A stretch of DNA of 64,000 nt from Luteimonas cucumeris (GTDB taxonomy: Bacteria > Pseudomonadota > Gammaproteobacteria > Xanthomonadales > Xanthomonadaceae), in contig NZ_VLKN01000003.1 in the NCBI RefSeq assembly GCF_007830035.1, positions 124,001-188,000 of the forward strand. The letters run 5' to 3'. The notes under the pieces are model-generated. The model was not told the origin of the DNA, did not search any database, and saw nothing but the letters and a program-made list of their open reading frames with translations. Below, piece by piece: positions 38,022 through 46,853 of the stretch (position 1 is the stretch's first letter; each line of letters begins with the position of its first letter). Made by a program: the position numbers and the translations under genes.

Positions 38022-41021
38022 ATGAACAGTCGCGCGTTGCGTAAGACCGTACTTTGCATGGCAATGGGGGCATGTCTGGCGACCTTGTCGCCCCTTGCAC
38101 TCGCGCAGAGCGTCACAGGCGCGGTGGCCGGCCGTGCCGATGCCGGTGCGCAGGTCACGGTGACCAACACCGCGACCGGCTTGACCCGTACCGCGACGGC
38201 GGATGCCAACGGCAGCTTCCGTCTCAGCCAATTGCCGATCGGCCAATATCGCGTGCAGGTCAGTCGCGAAGGCCAGGCCGTGGGTGAGCCCGTGCCCGTG
38301 AGCGTCGGCGTGGGTGGCACGACCACGGTGAATCTGGGCGGCATCGGTGACCTCGATACGGTGACCGTGGTCGGCTCCCGCGTCATCAACCGCGTCGACG
38401 TCCGCTCCACCGAGACGGCGACCAATATCAATCGTCAGGAACTGGCGCGGCTGCCGGTCGACCAGAACCTGGCATCAGTGGCCCTGCTCGCCCCCGGAGT
38501 GGTTGCCACGGGAGCCACCTTCGGCGGCCTGACGTTCGGCGGATCGTCGGTGGCGGAGAACGCTGTTTACATCAATGGCCTCAACGTGACCGACCCGTAC
38601 CTTCGCCAGGGTTATTCGTCGGTGCCATTTGCCTTCTACGAGGAATTCCAGGTCAAGACCGGTGGTTATTCGGCGGAATTCGGTCGCAGCACCGGTGGCG
38701 TCATCAATGCCGTGACACGCTCGGGCAGCAACGAATTCCACGCCGGTATTGGACTGACGTTCGAGCCGTCGGGATGGAAGTCCGCGAAGGAAGACCACTT
38801 CCACACCGATGGCACGGTGGACGAGCGGGATCGGACAAGCCGTGATGAAAGCTCGCTGTTCAAGACCAATCTGTGGGCATCCGGTCCCATCGTGAGGGAC
38901 AGGCTGTTCTTCTTCGCGATGTACGAGATGCGCGACGGAGATTCCAGGGACATCGACACGACCGAAGCCTGGTTCACCGACAGCAACGACGATTTCTGGG
39001 GCACCAAACTGGATTGGAAGATCACCGACAATCACCTGCTGGAATTCCTGGCTTTCTCCGATGAGGCCGAGTCGGTCACCACCAACTACGGATACACCTG
39101 GGACACCGACACGCTGGGCAAGCTGGGTGGCGATTCCAACTCCGGTTCGGGCGGCGACAACTGGTCGCTCACCTACACGGGACATTTCACCGACAGTTTT
39201 TCCGCCAAGGCCATGTATGGCGTGAACGAGCGCAGCGCCCTCAGCAGTAGCCCCGGGGACGCCGCATGCAGCATCGTTTCCCGCGACAGCAGCTATACCG
39301 AACTGTTCGGCGACGCGACGGTGCAGGAAGGTTGTCATCCGACCAACAGCAGCATCAACAGCCGCTACGACAAGCGCGAAGCGGCGCGCCTCGATTTCGA
39401 GTGGACCCTGGGCGACCATTTCCTGCGCTTCGGCCTGGATCAGGAAGAGATGGATTCGGACAGTTCGAGGGTATATCCGGGCGATGGCGTGAGTTATACG
39501 GTGCTCGGCATACCCGCCGATGCGGACCCGGAGGATCGTGAGCTTCCCAACGGTGAAGACGTGCCCGTCGGCGTGACGGCCTACGTCGATGCGCGCCGAT
39601 ACATCACCGGTGCGCCAGTCTCGACCAAGGCGCAGGCCATCTACATCGAAGACAACTGGAGCGTCACCCCCAACCTGCTGCTGAGCCTGGGCGTGCGTGC
39701 GGACAAGTTCGAAAACACGCTCGCGTCGGGCGCGACCTTCGCCAAGGCCGATTTCAGCGACATGATCTCGCCGCGGCTTGGCTTCAGCTGGGACATGAAG
39801 GGTGACGGCACCACCAAACTGTTCGGCAACGCCGGCCGCTACTACATTCCGCTGACCAACAAGCTCACCGACTATTTCGGCGGCGGCACCACGGACGAAC
39901 ACACCTATTACGTGCTCGATGGCTGGACCCAGCAGACCGATCCTGTCACCGGCGCTACCTACCTCTTGCCTGACATTGGTTCGCAGATCGGCCCGGTCAA
40001 TACCGAAGGCAACGCGCCTGCGCCCGATGACGTGCGCACTGCGGTGGCTCGTGACCTGAAGCAGGTGTTCCAGGACGAATACATCCTGGGCTTCCAGCAG
40101 GCGATCAACCAGGAATGGTCGTATGGTGTCAACGCCACCTACCGCGAGACGACCCGTGCGGTGGAAGACGTGCGCACCAACCACGTGGAAGGGTGTGACT
40201 GGTATTCCGGCGACTGGCCGATCCTCAATCCCGGCGAAAAGAACACCTTGTGGTGTCCGGATACCGAAAGCTGGGTCACCTTCGACAATTCGAAGGATGG
40301 CTACATCGCATCCGGCAGCGGCGCGGTCATGGGTTACAAAAAGCCCAAGCGCACTTACAAGGCGGTCGAATTCCAGCTCGATCGTGCCTGGGACGACAAG
40401 TGGGCATTCAATGCCAGTTACGTGTGGTCCAAGTCCGAGGGCAACATCGAAGGCCCGGTGAACTCGGATACGGGTTACGCCGACACCAACCTGGTGCAGT
40501 ACTACGACCACCCCGCCGTCAATGAACGCCATGGCGTCCTGTTCAACGACCACCGTCACCAGTTCAAGCTGCGTGGCAGCTACAAGCTCAACGACATGTT
40601 CAGCTTCGGCGCCACGTTCTCCGCCATTTCGGGCGGCCCCATCACCGCGTTTGGCGTGCGCTGGCCCAACGACAACCGCAGCGCCGGCGGTCCGGGCGAG
40701 TTCAGCGGCGGCGGTTCGGGCTGGCTGTGCGTGTCGGGTTGTTCGGACTACACGACGCGGCAACTGGAGTACTCGCCGCGCGGCGCGTTCGGCCGACTGC
40801 CGTGGGTCAAGGATCTGGGCCTCAACGTGACCTTTACGCCGTTCGCGGACATCGACCTGAAGGCGCGTTTCTCCATCTACAACGTGCTCAACGACCAAGC
40901 GGTCGTCAATGTGCATTCCCGTTACGAAAGTACCCCCGGAACGCGTATGCCCTATTTCGGGCAGGGGACTGTGTGGCAGTCGCCGCGCTACATGCAGTTG
41001 CTGGTGACCTACAGTTTCTGA
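38022..41021 (+). CDS. Oar-like TonB-dependent receptor with N-terminal beta-sandwich
   Basis: A 999-residue outer-membrane protein. After the signal peptide (ending LALAQ) comes a carboxypeptidase-regulatory-like domain (about 35-110; VTNTATGLTRTATADANGSF, then LPIGQYRVQV), then a plug domain with RQELARLPVDQNLASVALLA, VYINGLNVTDPYLRQG, FYEEFQVKTGGYSAEFGRST and GGVINAVTRSGSNEFHAG. The barrel ends in RYMQLLVTYSF. This Oar-like class imports or exports peptides and other large solutes in Xanthomonads and Myxococcus. AGGAGAGGGG precedes the ATG. A terminator follows. In this cluster it is the candidate port for murein peptides. Confidence 0.92.
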   Translation: MNSRALRKTVLCMAMGACLATLSPLALAQSVTGAVAGRADAGAQVTVTNTATGLTRTATADANGSFRLSQLPIGQYRVQVSREGQAVGEPVPVSVGVGGTTTVNLGGIGDLDTVTVVGSRVINRVDVRSTETATNINRQELARLPVDQNLASVALLAPGVVATGATFGGLTFGGSSVAENAVYINGLNVTDPYLRQGYSSVPFAFYEEFQVKTGGYSAEFGRSTGGVINAVTRSGSNEFHAGIGLTFEPSGWKSAKEDHFHTDGTVDERDRTSRDESSLFKTNLWASGPIVRDRLFFFAMYEMRDGDSRDIDTTEAWFTDSNDDFWGTKLDWKITDNHLLEFLAFSDEAESVTTNYGYTWDTDTLGKLGGDSNSGSGGDNWSLTYTGHFTDSFSAKAMYGVNERSALSSSPGDAACSIVSRDSSYTELFGDATVQEGCHPTNSSINSRYDKREAARLDFEWTLGDHFLRFGLDQEEMDSDSSRVYPGDGVSYTVLGIPADADPEDRELPNGEDVPVGVTAYVDARRYITGAPVSTKAQAIYIEDNWSVTPNLLLSLGVRADKFENTLASGATFAKADFSDMISPRLGFSWDMKGDGTTKLFGNAGRYYIPLTNKLTDYFGGGTTDEHTYYVLDGWTQQTDPVTGATYLLPDIGSQIGPVNTEGNAPAPDDVRTAVARDLKQVFQDEYILGFQQAINQEWSYGVNATYRETTRAVEDVRTNHVEGCDWYSGDWPILNPGEKNTLWCPDTESWVTFDNSKDGYIASGSGAVMGYKKPKRTYKAVEFQLDRAWDDKWAFNASYVWSKSEGNIEGPVNSDTGYADTNLVQYYDHPAVNERHGVLFNDHRHQFKLRGSYKLNDMFSFGATFSAISGGPITAFGVRWPNDNRSAGGPGEFSGGGSGWLCVSGCSDYTTRQLEYSPRGAFGRLPWVKDLGLNVTFTPFADIDLKARFSIYNVLNDQAVVNVHSRYESTPGTRMPYFGQGTVWQSPRYMQLLVTYSF

Positions 41022-41052
41022 GTGCATGCGGAGTGACCTTGTATATCCCTTT

Positions 41053-41082
41053 GGCGGCCCTTCACCGGGCCGCCCTTTTTTT
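41053..41082 (+). terminator. intrinsic terminator after the TonB receptor
   Basis: An eight-base stem GGCGGCCC/GGGCCGCC around TTCACC is followed by C and seven T. It separates the receptor from the serine-hydrolase gene 155 bases downstream, so those two genes probably have their own promoter. Confidence 0.9.
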
Positions 41083-41237
41083 GCGGAAGTACAAGTAGAT
41101 TCATGCGCAGCTGTGGTCTGCCACTGGCCAGTCGACGCACGCTGGTTTTGATTTTCCCTGAGTGGCCGCGAATGCGTGCTTCTTTCAACTACGCGCCGCG
41201 GCAGAATATGCGGCGGCGCCAGCGAGGTTTCCATCGC

Positions 41238-42815
41238 ATGAAAAAACCGTGGTTCCAAGCGATTCTCGCCCTGCTGGCGATCGCCTCGCTGTCCGCGCAT
41301 GCGGTCAAGCCCGTAGACGCCGATATCGATGCAGCCTTCGACGATGCCGTCGCTCGTTACGACCTGCCCGGCCTCGCCGTCGGCGTGGTGCGGGACGGCG
41401 AGATCGTCTATCTGCGTACCGCCGGTGAGCTCGCCGTGGGAAGTGGGAACGAGATCACGCCGGAGACCCTGTTCAAGATCGCCTCCAACAGCAAGGCGAT
41501 GACGGCGGCGTTGCTGGCGCGGCTAGTAGATGCGGGAAAGCTGAAGTGGGACGATCCCGTCATCAAGCACCTACCCGGGTTCCGCATGTACGACCCTTGG
41601 GTCACGCGCGAGATACAGGTGCGCGACCTGCTGATCCACAACAGCGGCATGGGCGCCGGCGCGGGCGACCTGATGCTGTGGCCGTCACCGAACGCATTCA
41701 CGCGTGATGACGTCATCGCGGGGCTGGCTCATCTCAAGCCGGTGTACAGCTTCCGCTCTCGCTATGCCTACGACAACACGCTGTACATCGTTGCCGGCGA
41801 GGTGGCGGCCGCGGTAGGCGGCGCGCCATACGAGGAACTGGTCCGTCGCGAGATCTTCGAGCCGCTGGCACTGACGCGTTGCCAGGTGGGCGAATGGCGG
41901 CGCGACGAAGTCGGCAATGTCGCGCAACCGCATTCGCAACGGGACGGCCGTAACGTGGTGGCCGGTGGCGATGGCGATGTGATCGAGGCGATCCCGATGG
42001 CGGCCGCCGGCGGGATCCGTTGCAGCCTCAATGACATGCTGACGTGGGCGAAGATGTGGCTGACGCCGGATCGCTTCGGCCTGGTCGACGGCAAGCCGTG
42101 GCTGTCGCAGGCGCAGCGCGATGCGGTGTGGTCGGCACAGATGACGATGCCGCTGTCGAAACGGATGCGCGACTGGGATGGCAGCCATTACTCGGCATAT
42201 GGCTACGGCTGGCGCCTGGCCGACGTCGACGGCACGCAGAAGGTGTCGCATACCGGCACGCTGTCGGGCATGTACTCGGCACTGACCCTGTTGCCGGAAA
42301 AGAATATCGGCTTCGTGATCCTGATCAACGCCGATGCGGACGAGGCGCGCACGGTCCTGAACCAGACGCTGGTGAAGCACTTCACCGCGCCGGCACAGAA
42401 GCGGACGCTGGCGTATTACGCGCAACGGATCGCGGCAGAAGACAAGGACGAAACGGCGGCCAGACCGGTGCCGGACACCTCATTGCGTATCGCCGCCAGC
42501 AGCACGGCGATGCAGCAATGGCTCGGCGTCTATCGTGATCCCTGGTTCGGCGAAGTATCCATCTGTCCGAAACAGGACGCCGTGCACTTCACGTCGGCGA
42601 AATCGCCGATGCTCGCCGGCAAGGTGATGCAGCTCGACGATCGTTTCCTGGTGGACTGGGACGCGGAAAGCGTGGATACCGAGCCATGGCTGGCCTTCGT
42701 CGCAGCCGGAAAAAATCAGCCCGCCGCGATGACCATGGCCAAGATCGATCCCGACGCCGACTTCAGTTATGACTATGAAGACCTGCATTTCAGTCGCGTT
42801 CGCGGGTGTCCCTGA
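41238..42815 (+). CDS. periplasmic serine hydrolase (class C beta-lactamase/PBP-like fold)
   Basis: This 525-residue protein has a signal peptide (MKKPWFQAILALLAIASLSA). It has the SxxK motif with Ser83 and Lys86 in FKIASNSKAMTAAL, a YDN triad member at 178-180, and HTG (338-340) in KVSHTGTLSGMYSAL. The last 150 residues form an extra beta domain like DUF3471. Such enzymes hydrolyse D-Ala peptides or beta-lactams, or act as esterases. The neighbour VanX-like gene, one base downstream, favours a D-amino-acid peptide substrate. ATG 41238 begins the signal peptide; the longer in-frame opening from 41103 is without signal features. It may confer little antibiotic resistance; that is not known. 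Confidence 0.88.
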   Translation: MKKPWFQAILALLAIASLSAHAVKPVDADIDAAFDDAVARYDLPGLAVGVVRDGEIVYLRTAGELAVGSGNEITPETLFKIASNSKAMTAALLARLVDAGKLKWDDPVIKHLPGFRMYDPWVTREIQVRDLLIHNSGMGAGAGDLMLWPSPNAFTRDDVIAGLAHLKPVYSFRSRYAYDNTLYIVAGEVAAAVGGAPYEELVRREIFEPLALTRCQVGEWRRDEVGNVAQPHSQRDGRNVVAGGDGDVIEAIPMAAAGGIRCSLNDMLTWAKMWLTPDRFGLVDGKPWLSQAQRDAVWSAQMTMPLSKRMRDWDGSHYSAYGYGWRLADVDGTQKVSHTGTLSGMYSALTLLPEKNIGFVILINADADEARTVLNQTLVKHFTAPAQKRTLAYYAQRIAAEDKDETAARPVPDTSLRIAASSTAMQQWLGVYRDPWFGEVSICPKQDAVHFTSAKSPMLAGKVMQLDDRFLVDWDAESVDTEPWLAFVAAGKNQPAAMTMAKIDPDADFSYDYEDLHFSRVRGCP

Positions 42816-42816
42816 G

Positions 42817-43548
42817 ATGGCCGGCATGATGCTTGCGCGTGGCGCAACACTGGCATGTGTGCTGCTGGCGATCGCTGCCTGCACGTCGAACGGACGGGAG
42901 TCCACCGTCAATGTCTCGCCGGCAGCGAACGCTGCGGACGCCGGCATGGTCGACATCCAGGCGCTGGTGCCGGACATGCGGCTGGAAATCCGCTATGCCG
43001 GCAGCGACAACTTCGTCGGTGCTCCGGTCGAAGGCTACGAAGCAGGCAAATGCTTTCTGCATCGCGATGTCGCCGAAGCGCTGCAGCGCGTGGAGCAGGA
43101 CCTGCGACGTGAGAATCTGCGCCTCAAGATCTTCGATTGCTATCGGCCACGCCGCGCGGTGCTGCATTTCATGCGTTGGGTCGAGGATGTGCGCGATGTG
43201 CGCACCAAGCCGGACTACTACCCGGACCTGGACAAGCAGGAGCTGCTCGGCGGCTACATCTCGCCCACCTCTGGGCACAGCCGCGGCGCCACGCTGGACC
43301 TGACCCTGATGCGTTGTGCGGCCGACGGCCGTTGCGAGCCGCTGGACATGGGCACCGGTTTCGATTTCTTCGGGTCGATCGCCAACACCGATTCGCCGCT
43401 GGTCGATGCCACGCAGCGCGCCAATCGCCATCGCCTGCGCGAAGCCATGCAGCGTCATGGCTTCGAGAACTATCCGATGGAGTGGTGGCACTTCACGTTC
43501 AAGCCGGAGCCAACGCCGGACATGGCCTACGATTTTCCGGTGCGGTGA
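42817..43548 (+). CDS. VanX-like D-Ala-D-Ala dipeptidase lipoprotein
   Basis: A 243-residue zinc peptidase of family M15D. The metal ligands are His154 and Asp161 in SPTSGHSRGATLDLTL and His225 in MEWWHFTFKPEP, with Glu222 as base; the arginine in FDCYRPRRAVLHFM stabilises the transition state. It should split D-Ala-D-Ala or related murein dipeptides. An N-terminal ACVLLAIAAC lipobox places it in the periplasm, unlike cytoplasmic VanX, so it is not a vancomycin-resistance enzyme in the usual sense. Start ATG 42817 is one base after the stop of the serine-hydrolase gene, so the two are co-translated. Confidence 0.9.
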   Translation: MAGMMLARGATLACVLLAIAACTSNGRESTVNVSPAANAADAGMVDIQALVPDMRLEIRYAGSDNFVGAPVEGYEAGKCFLHRDVAEALQRVEQDLRRENLRLKIFDCYRPRRAVLHFMRWVEDVRDVRTKPDYYPDLDKQELLGGYISPTSGHSRGATLDLTLMRCAADGRCEPLDMGTGFDFFGSIANTDSPLVDATQRANRHRLREAMQRHGFENYPMEWWHFTFKPEPTPDMAYDFPVR

Positions 43549-43639
43549 GCTGTCGCAAAGCGTCACCGCAGGACGGTGCTTGCAACGCAAGAAAGCAGGT
43601 TCTCACTACATTCGGAAGATGGCGTTGTGGCGTGCCGCG

Positions 43640-44740
43640 TCAGCTTTCAGCGGACGCGGCATCACCCGCCACAAGCAACGGCGCCAGCACCGGCTCCAGC
43701 TGCGCCTTGCGCCATCCGGACAGCGTTTCCGGCCACACGCCGTTATTGAGCAGCGCTTCCAGATGACGGCGCGAGGCGAGGACGCCGTCCGGCAAACCGA
43801 GTTCGGCACTGCGCACGGAAACGGCGTCCTGCATGCGCTTCAGGCGGGTCTTGTCGCGATCGTTTGCGCTGGCAAGCGGCATCGTCGGTTCGTCCGGCAG
43901 TGGTGTCGACAATGCCTGCCAGATGGCCGCACCGAGTTTGCGAGGTGCCTTGGGATGGGCGTCGAGCTGCGCCTGCAAGGCACGCGCATCCGCTGGCGGC
44001 ATGCGCGCCAACGCCACGGCTAGTTCGTTGTCGAGAATCCAGCTGCGCGGCCGGTCGCTGTCGCGCGCCTGCCGTTCGCGCCAGCGCAGCAGGCGCAGCA
44101 GGCGGCGTTGCGCCTCGGCATCCAGGTATTGCGCGGCCCGCATCGCCAGGTGCGGCCAGCGCTCGCTGGCATCGGCGGCGCTGCCGGAAGCCAGGCGCGC
44201 CGCGTCCTCGGTCAGCCAGCCGTTGCGACCGAGTTCGCGCAGGCGCGCATCGAGCAGGTCGTGCAGCGCGAACAGATGGCGTACATCGTCGGCGGCGTAC
44301 TCCAGTTGCGACGACGACAGCGGCCGGCGCAGCCAGTCCGAGCGTGTCTCGCCCTTGTCCAGCGCAACGCCCAACTGTTCCTGCACCAGCCGCTGATAGC
44401 CGATGCCTCCGGCGATGCCGGCCAGCGCGGCTGCGATCTGGGTGTCGAACAGCGGCTGTGGCACGACGTTGCAGGCGCGCTGGAACGCGATCAGGTCCTC
44501 GCTGGCGCTATGCATGATCTTCAGCACGGTCGGGTCGGCCAGCAACGGCGCCAGTGCCGTGCACATGCCGGGTACCAGGGAGTCGACCAGCAGCACTTCG
44601 TCGTCGATCGCGATCTGCACCAGCGCCAGCTGTGGCCAGTAGGTGCGCTCGCGGATGAATTCGGTGTCCAGCCCGATCCGCGTCGGGCGCGTGGCGATGC
44701 GGAGGGACAGGGCTTCGGGGTCGGAAATCCAGGTCGACAA
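43640..44740 (-). CDS. rnd: ribonuclease D
   Basis: RNase D trims the 3' ends of tRNA and other stable RNA. The 366-residue product has the DEDD exonuclease domain: RIGLDTEFIRERTYWPQL (Exo I), LKIMHSASEDLIAFQRAC (Exo II) and QLEYAADDVRHLFALHDL (Exo III), followed by two HRDC-like helical domains (about 205-285 and 290-360). The TTG at 44740 starts the product MSTWISDPEAL; the reading frame has no better start upstream. It converges with the VanX-like gene and is divergent from the SUMF1-domain gene. No function link to its neighbours is evident. Confidence 0.93.
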   Translation of the reverse strand: MSTWISDPEALSLRIATRPTRIGLDTEFIRERTYWPQLALVQIAIDDEVLLVDSLVPGMCTALAPLLADPTVLKIMHSASEDLIAFQRACNVVPQPLFDTQIAAALAGIAGGIGYQRLVQEQLGVALDKGETRSDWLRRPLSSSQLEYAADDVRHLFALHDLLDARLRELGRNGWLTEDAARLASGSAADASERWPHLAMRAAQYLDAEAQRRLLRLLRWRERQARDSDRPRSWILDNELAVALARMPPADARALQAQLDAHPKAPRKLGAAIWQALSTPLPDEPTMPLASANDRDKTRLKRMQDAVSVRSAELGLPDGVLASRRHLEALLNNGVWPETLSGWRKAQLEPVLAPLLVAGDAASAES

Positions 44741-44918
44741 AGGCGATTCAGCGCAGCGGGTAAGGGAGCGAGCCTAACCGCGGAGGTGGTGTGCTTGTCA
44801 AACGGCCGTCATCGCGGCCAGGTGGCAGGAAGCGGCGCAGGCAGTTAACGTGCGGGCCATGATTCGCATTGCATGGTGCCGGAAGATCCGCGGAAAGCCT
44901 TGCCCGACTGGAGGAAAT

Positions 44919-46769
44919 TTGCGCGTCCTTTTTGCCGTGCTGATGCTGCTGCTGTCGTGCGCAGCCTGCGATCGCGATGACGTCGCGCCCAAGCCGCGCA
45001 CGGAGGGCGCCGGCCGCGCTGTTGCGCCGAAGAGCAACGCGCCCTCGGTGACGATCAGCGGCGACGATCGCGCCGCGGACCTGCTGAGCTGGGAGGTGCC
45101 GGCCGTGGTGCTGGAACCGGACCAACTGGCGGCGGCGAGACGCAGCGCCGCCAAGGCGGTCAGGGAGCAGCGCTTATATGCCGACGCGGAATCAGCGATC
45201 CCCCTGTACCTGGCGATCCTGAAGCTGGCGCCGGATGACGAGATGGCGCGCGCCGGCCTGAAGCGCGCGCTGGGCGAACTGCTGAAGGCAGGCGACGTCG
45301 CGCTGGCCCAGACCGACCATGACGAACAGGCGCTGGACCGTGCGCACGAGATCGCCGCGGTCGCGCGCACCGTGGATCCGGCCGATCCGGCAGTGATCCT
45401 GTACCTGACCCGGGTCGACGTGGCCGATCGCCTGTTGCAGTTGAACGAGCAGGGCGAGGCTGACCTGCGCGACAGCCGCCTGGGCGAGGCCATGGACGGC
45501 GCGCTGCGCAAGTTCCGCGCGGTCCTCACGCTGCGCCCGGGACAGCCGCGTGCGATGCAAGGACTGGCCGCGGTCGAGAGCGGATTGATCCGGCGCGCGG
45601 AAGGTGCGGCCGAACGCGGCGAATTCGGCGCCGCGCGTTACTGGTTGAACCAGGCCGCGCCGTTACGGCCCGGCAGCGGCACGATCACCGATGCTAAGGC
45701 GCGCATCGAAGCGACCCGTGCACGACTGGTACGAAGCTGGCACGACGAGGGCATCGCCGCACTGGGCAAGGACGATGGCCTGGCAGTGGCGCGCGGCAAG
45801 CTGGCCGACGTGCTGCGCATCGCCACGCCTGGTGACGCGGCCGCGGCCGATCTGCGCCAGCGCATCGAACTGGCGGCCCATTACGGCCTGTTCCGTCCGG
45901 GCCAGACCTTCACCGACGCCATGCGTGATGGCGGACGCGGCCCGCAGATGGCGGTGGTGCCGCATGGCGGCTTCCGCATGGGCGCCAAGGAAAACGAGGA
46001 CGGCGCCAGCAAGGCCGAATGGCCGTCGCACTACGTGCGTTTCGACCGCGGTTTCGCGATGTCGCGCAGCGAGGTGACGGTAGGCGAATTCCGTCGTTTC
46101 ATGCAGGCCACCGGACATCGCGCGCGGTCTTCCCGGCGCGGGCATTCGATCGTCTACGACGAGCGCAGCGGCAACTTCGTGCGTCGCAGCGGCGTCGATT
46201 GGCGCAGCGACTATGCCGGGCGGCCGGCCAGCGACCAGCTGCCGGTGCTGCACGTCAGCGCCCGCGATGCGGAGGCCTATGCCGAGTGGCTCAGTCAGCA
46301 GACCGGCCATCGCTATCGCCTGCCGAGCGAAGCGGAATTCGAATACACGGTGCGCGCCGGCAGCGACGGCCCGTGGCCCTGGGGCGTCGACATGCCACCG
46401 CTGGGTTCAGGCAACCTGACCGGCAGCCTCGATCGCTCGCCCTCGGGGCGCAGCTGGAGCAACGCCTTCGAGGGTTATGGCGATGGTTTCTGGGGGCCGG
46501 CGCCGGTTGCCAGTGCCAAGCCCAACCGTCATGGCCTGCACGATCTGGCCGGCAACGTCAGCGAATGGGTCGCCGACTGCTGGCACGAAGGCTATCGACG
46601 CGCGCCGACGGATGGGCGAGCATGGCTCAATCCGGGGTGCCGCACTCGCGTGATCCGCGGCGGCTCCTGGGCCAGTTCGCCGGCACAGACGCGCTCGGCC
46701 TGGCGCATGTCGGCGTCGGCGGATTTGACCAATGCGCGGGTGGGATTCCGCGTCGTGCGCGAGTTGTAA
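44919..46769 (+). CDS. lipoprotein with helical repeats and SUMF1 domain
   Basis: This 616-residue exported protein begins LRVLFAVLMLLLSCAAC, a lipoprotein signal. About 250 residues of TPR-like helices follow (AIPLYLAILKLAPDDEMARA, FRAVLTLRPGQPRAMQGL). The C-terminal 250 residues are a SUMF1/FGE-sulfatase fold: PHGGFRMGAKENED, MSRSEVTVGEFRRFM, GHRYRLPSEAEFEYTVRAG, LAGNVSEWVADCW and VIRGGSWASSPAQTRSAWRM. The two active-site cysteines of formylglycine-generating enzymes, just after the GGSW motif, are missing, so it is unlikely to mature sulfatases. It may be a binding or regulatory module. TTG 44919 was chosen for its GGAGGAAAT ribosome site. The M48 gene follows by 84 bases. Confidence 0.82.
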   Translation: MRVLFAVLMLLLSCAACDRDDVAPKPRTEGAGRAVAPKSNAPSVTISGDDRAADLLSWEVPAVVLEPDQLAAARRSAAKAVREQRLYADAESAIPLYLAILKLAPDDEMARAGLKRALGELLKAGDVALAQTDHDEQALDRAHEIAAVARTVDPADPAVILYLTRVDVADRLLQLNEQGEADLRDSRLGEAMDGALRKFRAVLTLRPGQPRAMQGLAAVESGLIRRAEGAAERGEFGAARYWLNQAAPLRPGSGTITDAKARIEATRARLVRSWHDEGIAALGKDDGLAVARGKLADVLRIATPGDAAAADLRQRIELAAHYGLFRPGQTFTDAMRDGGRGPQMAVVPHGGFRMGAKENEDGASKAEWPSHYVRFDRGFAMSRSEVTVGEFRRFMQATGHRARSSRRGHSIVYDERSGNFVRRSGVDWRSDYAGRPASDQLPVLHVSARDAEAYAEWLSQQTGHRYRLPSEAEFEYTVRAGSDGPWPWGVDMPPLGSGNLTGSLDRSPSGRSWSNAFEGYGDGFWGPAPVASAKPNRHGLHDLAGNVSEWVADCWHEGYRRAPTDGRAWLNPGCRTRVIRGGSWASSPAQTRSAWRMSASADLTNARVGFRVVREL

Positions 46770-46853
46770 TCTGCTGGGGTCCGGGCAGGAATGCTGCGGA
46801 ACTCGTGCTTGTGGTTCGCTTCTCGTTATCAGCCCCAGCTCCAAGGAGACAAC

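Noticed and set aside
42817-43548. VanX-like gene as a vancomycin-resistance gene
   Set aside because: It carries a lipoprotein signal and has no vanH/vanA neighbours; a murein-peptide role is more likely.
44919-46769. SUMF1-domain protein as the maturase of the sulfatase at 25068
   Set aside because: The needed cysteines are missing and it is exported, while the sulfatase appears cytoplasmic.
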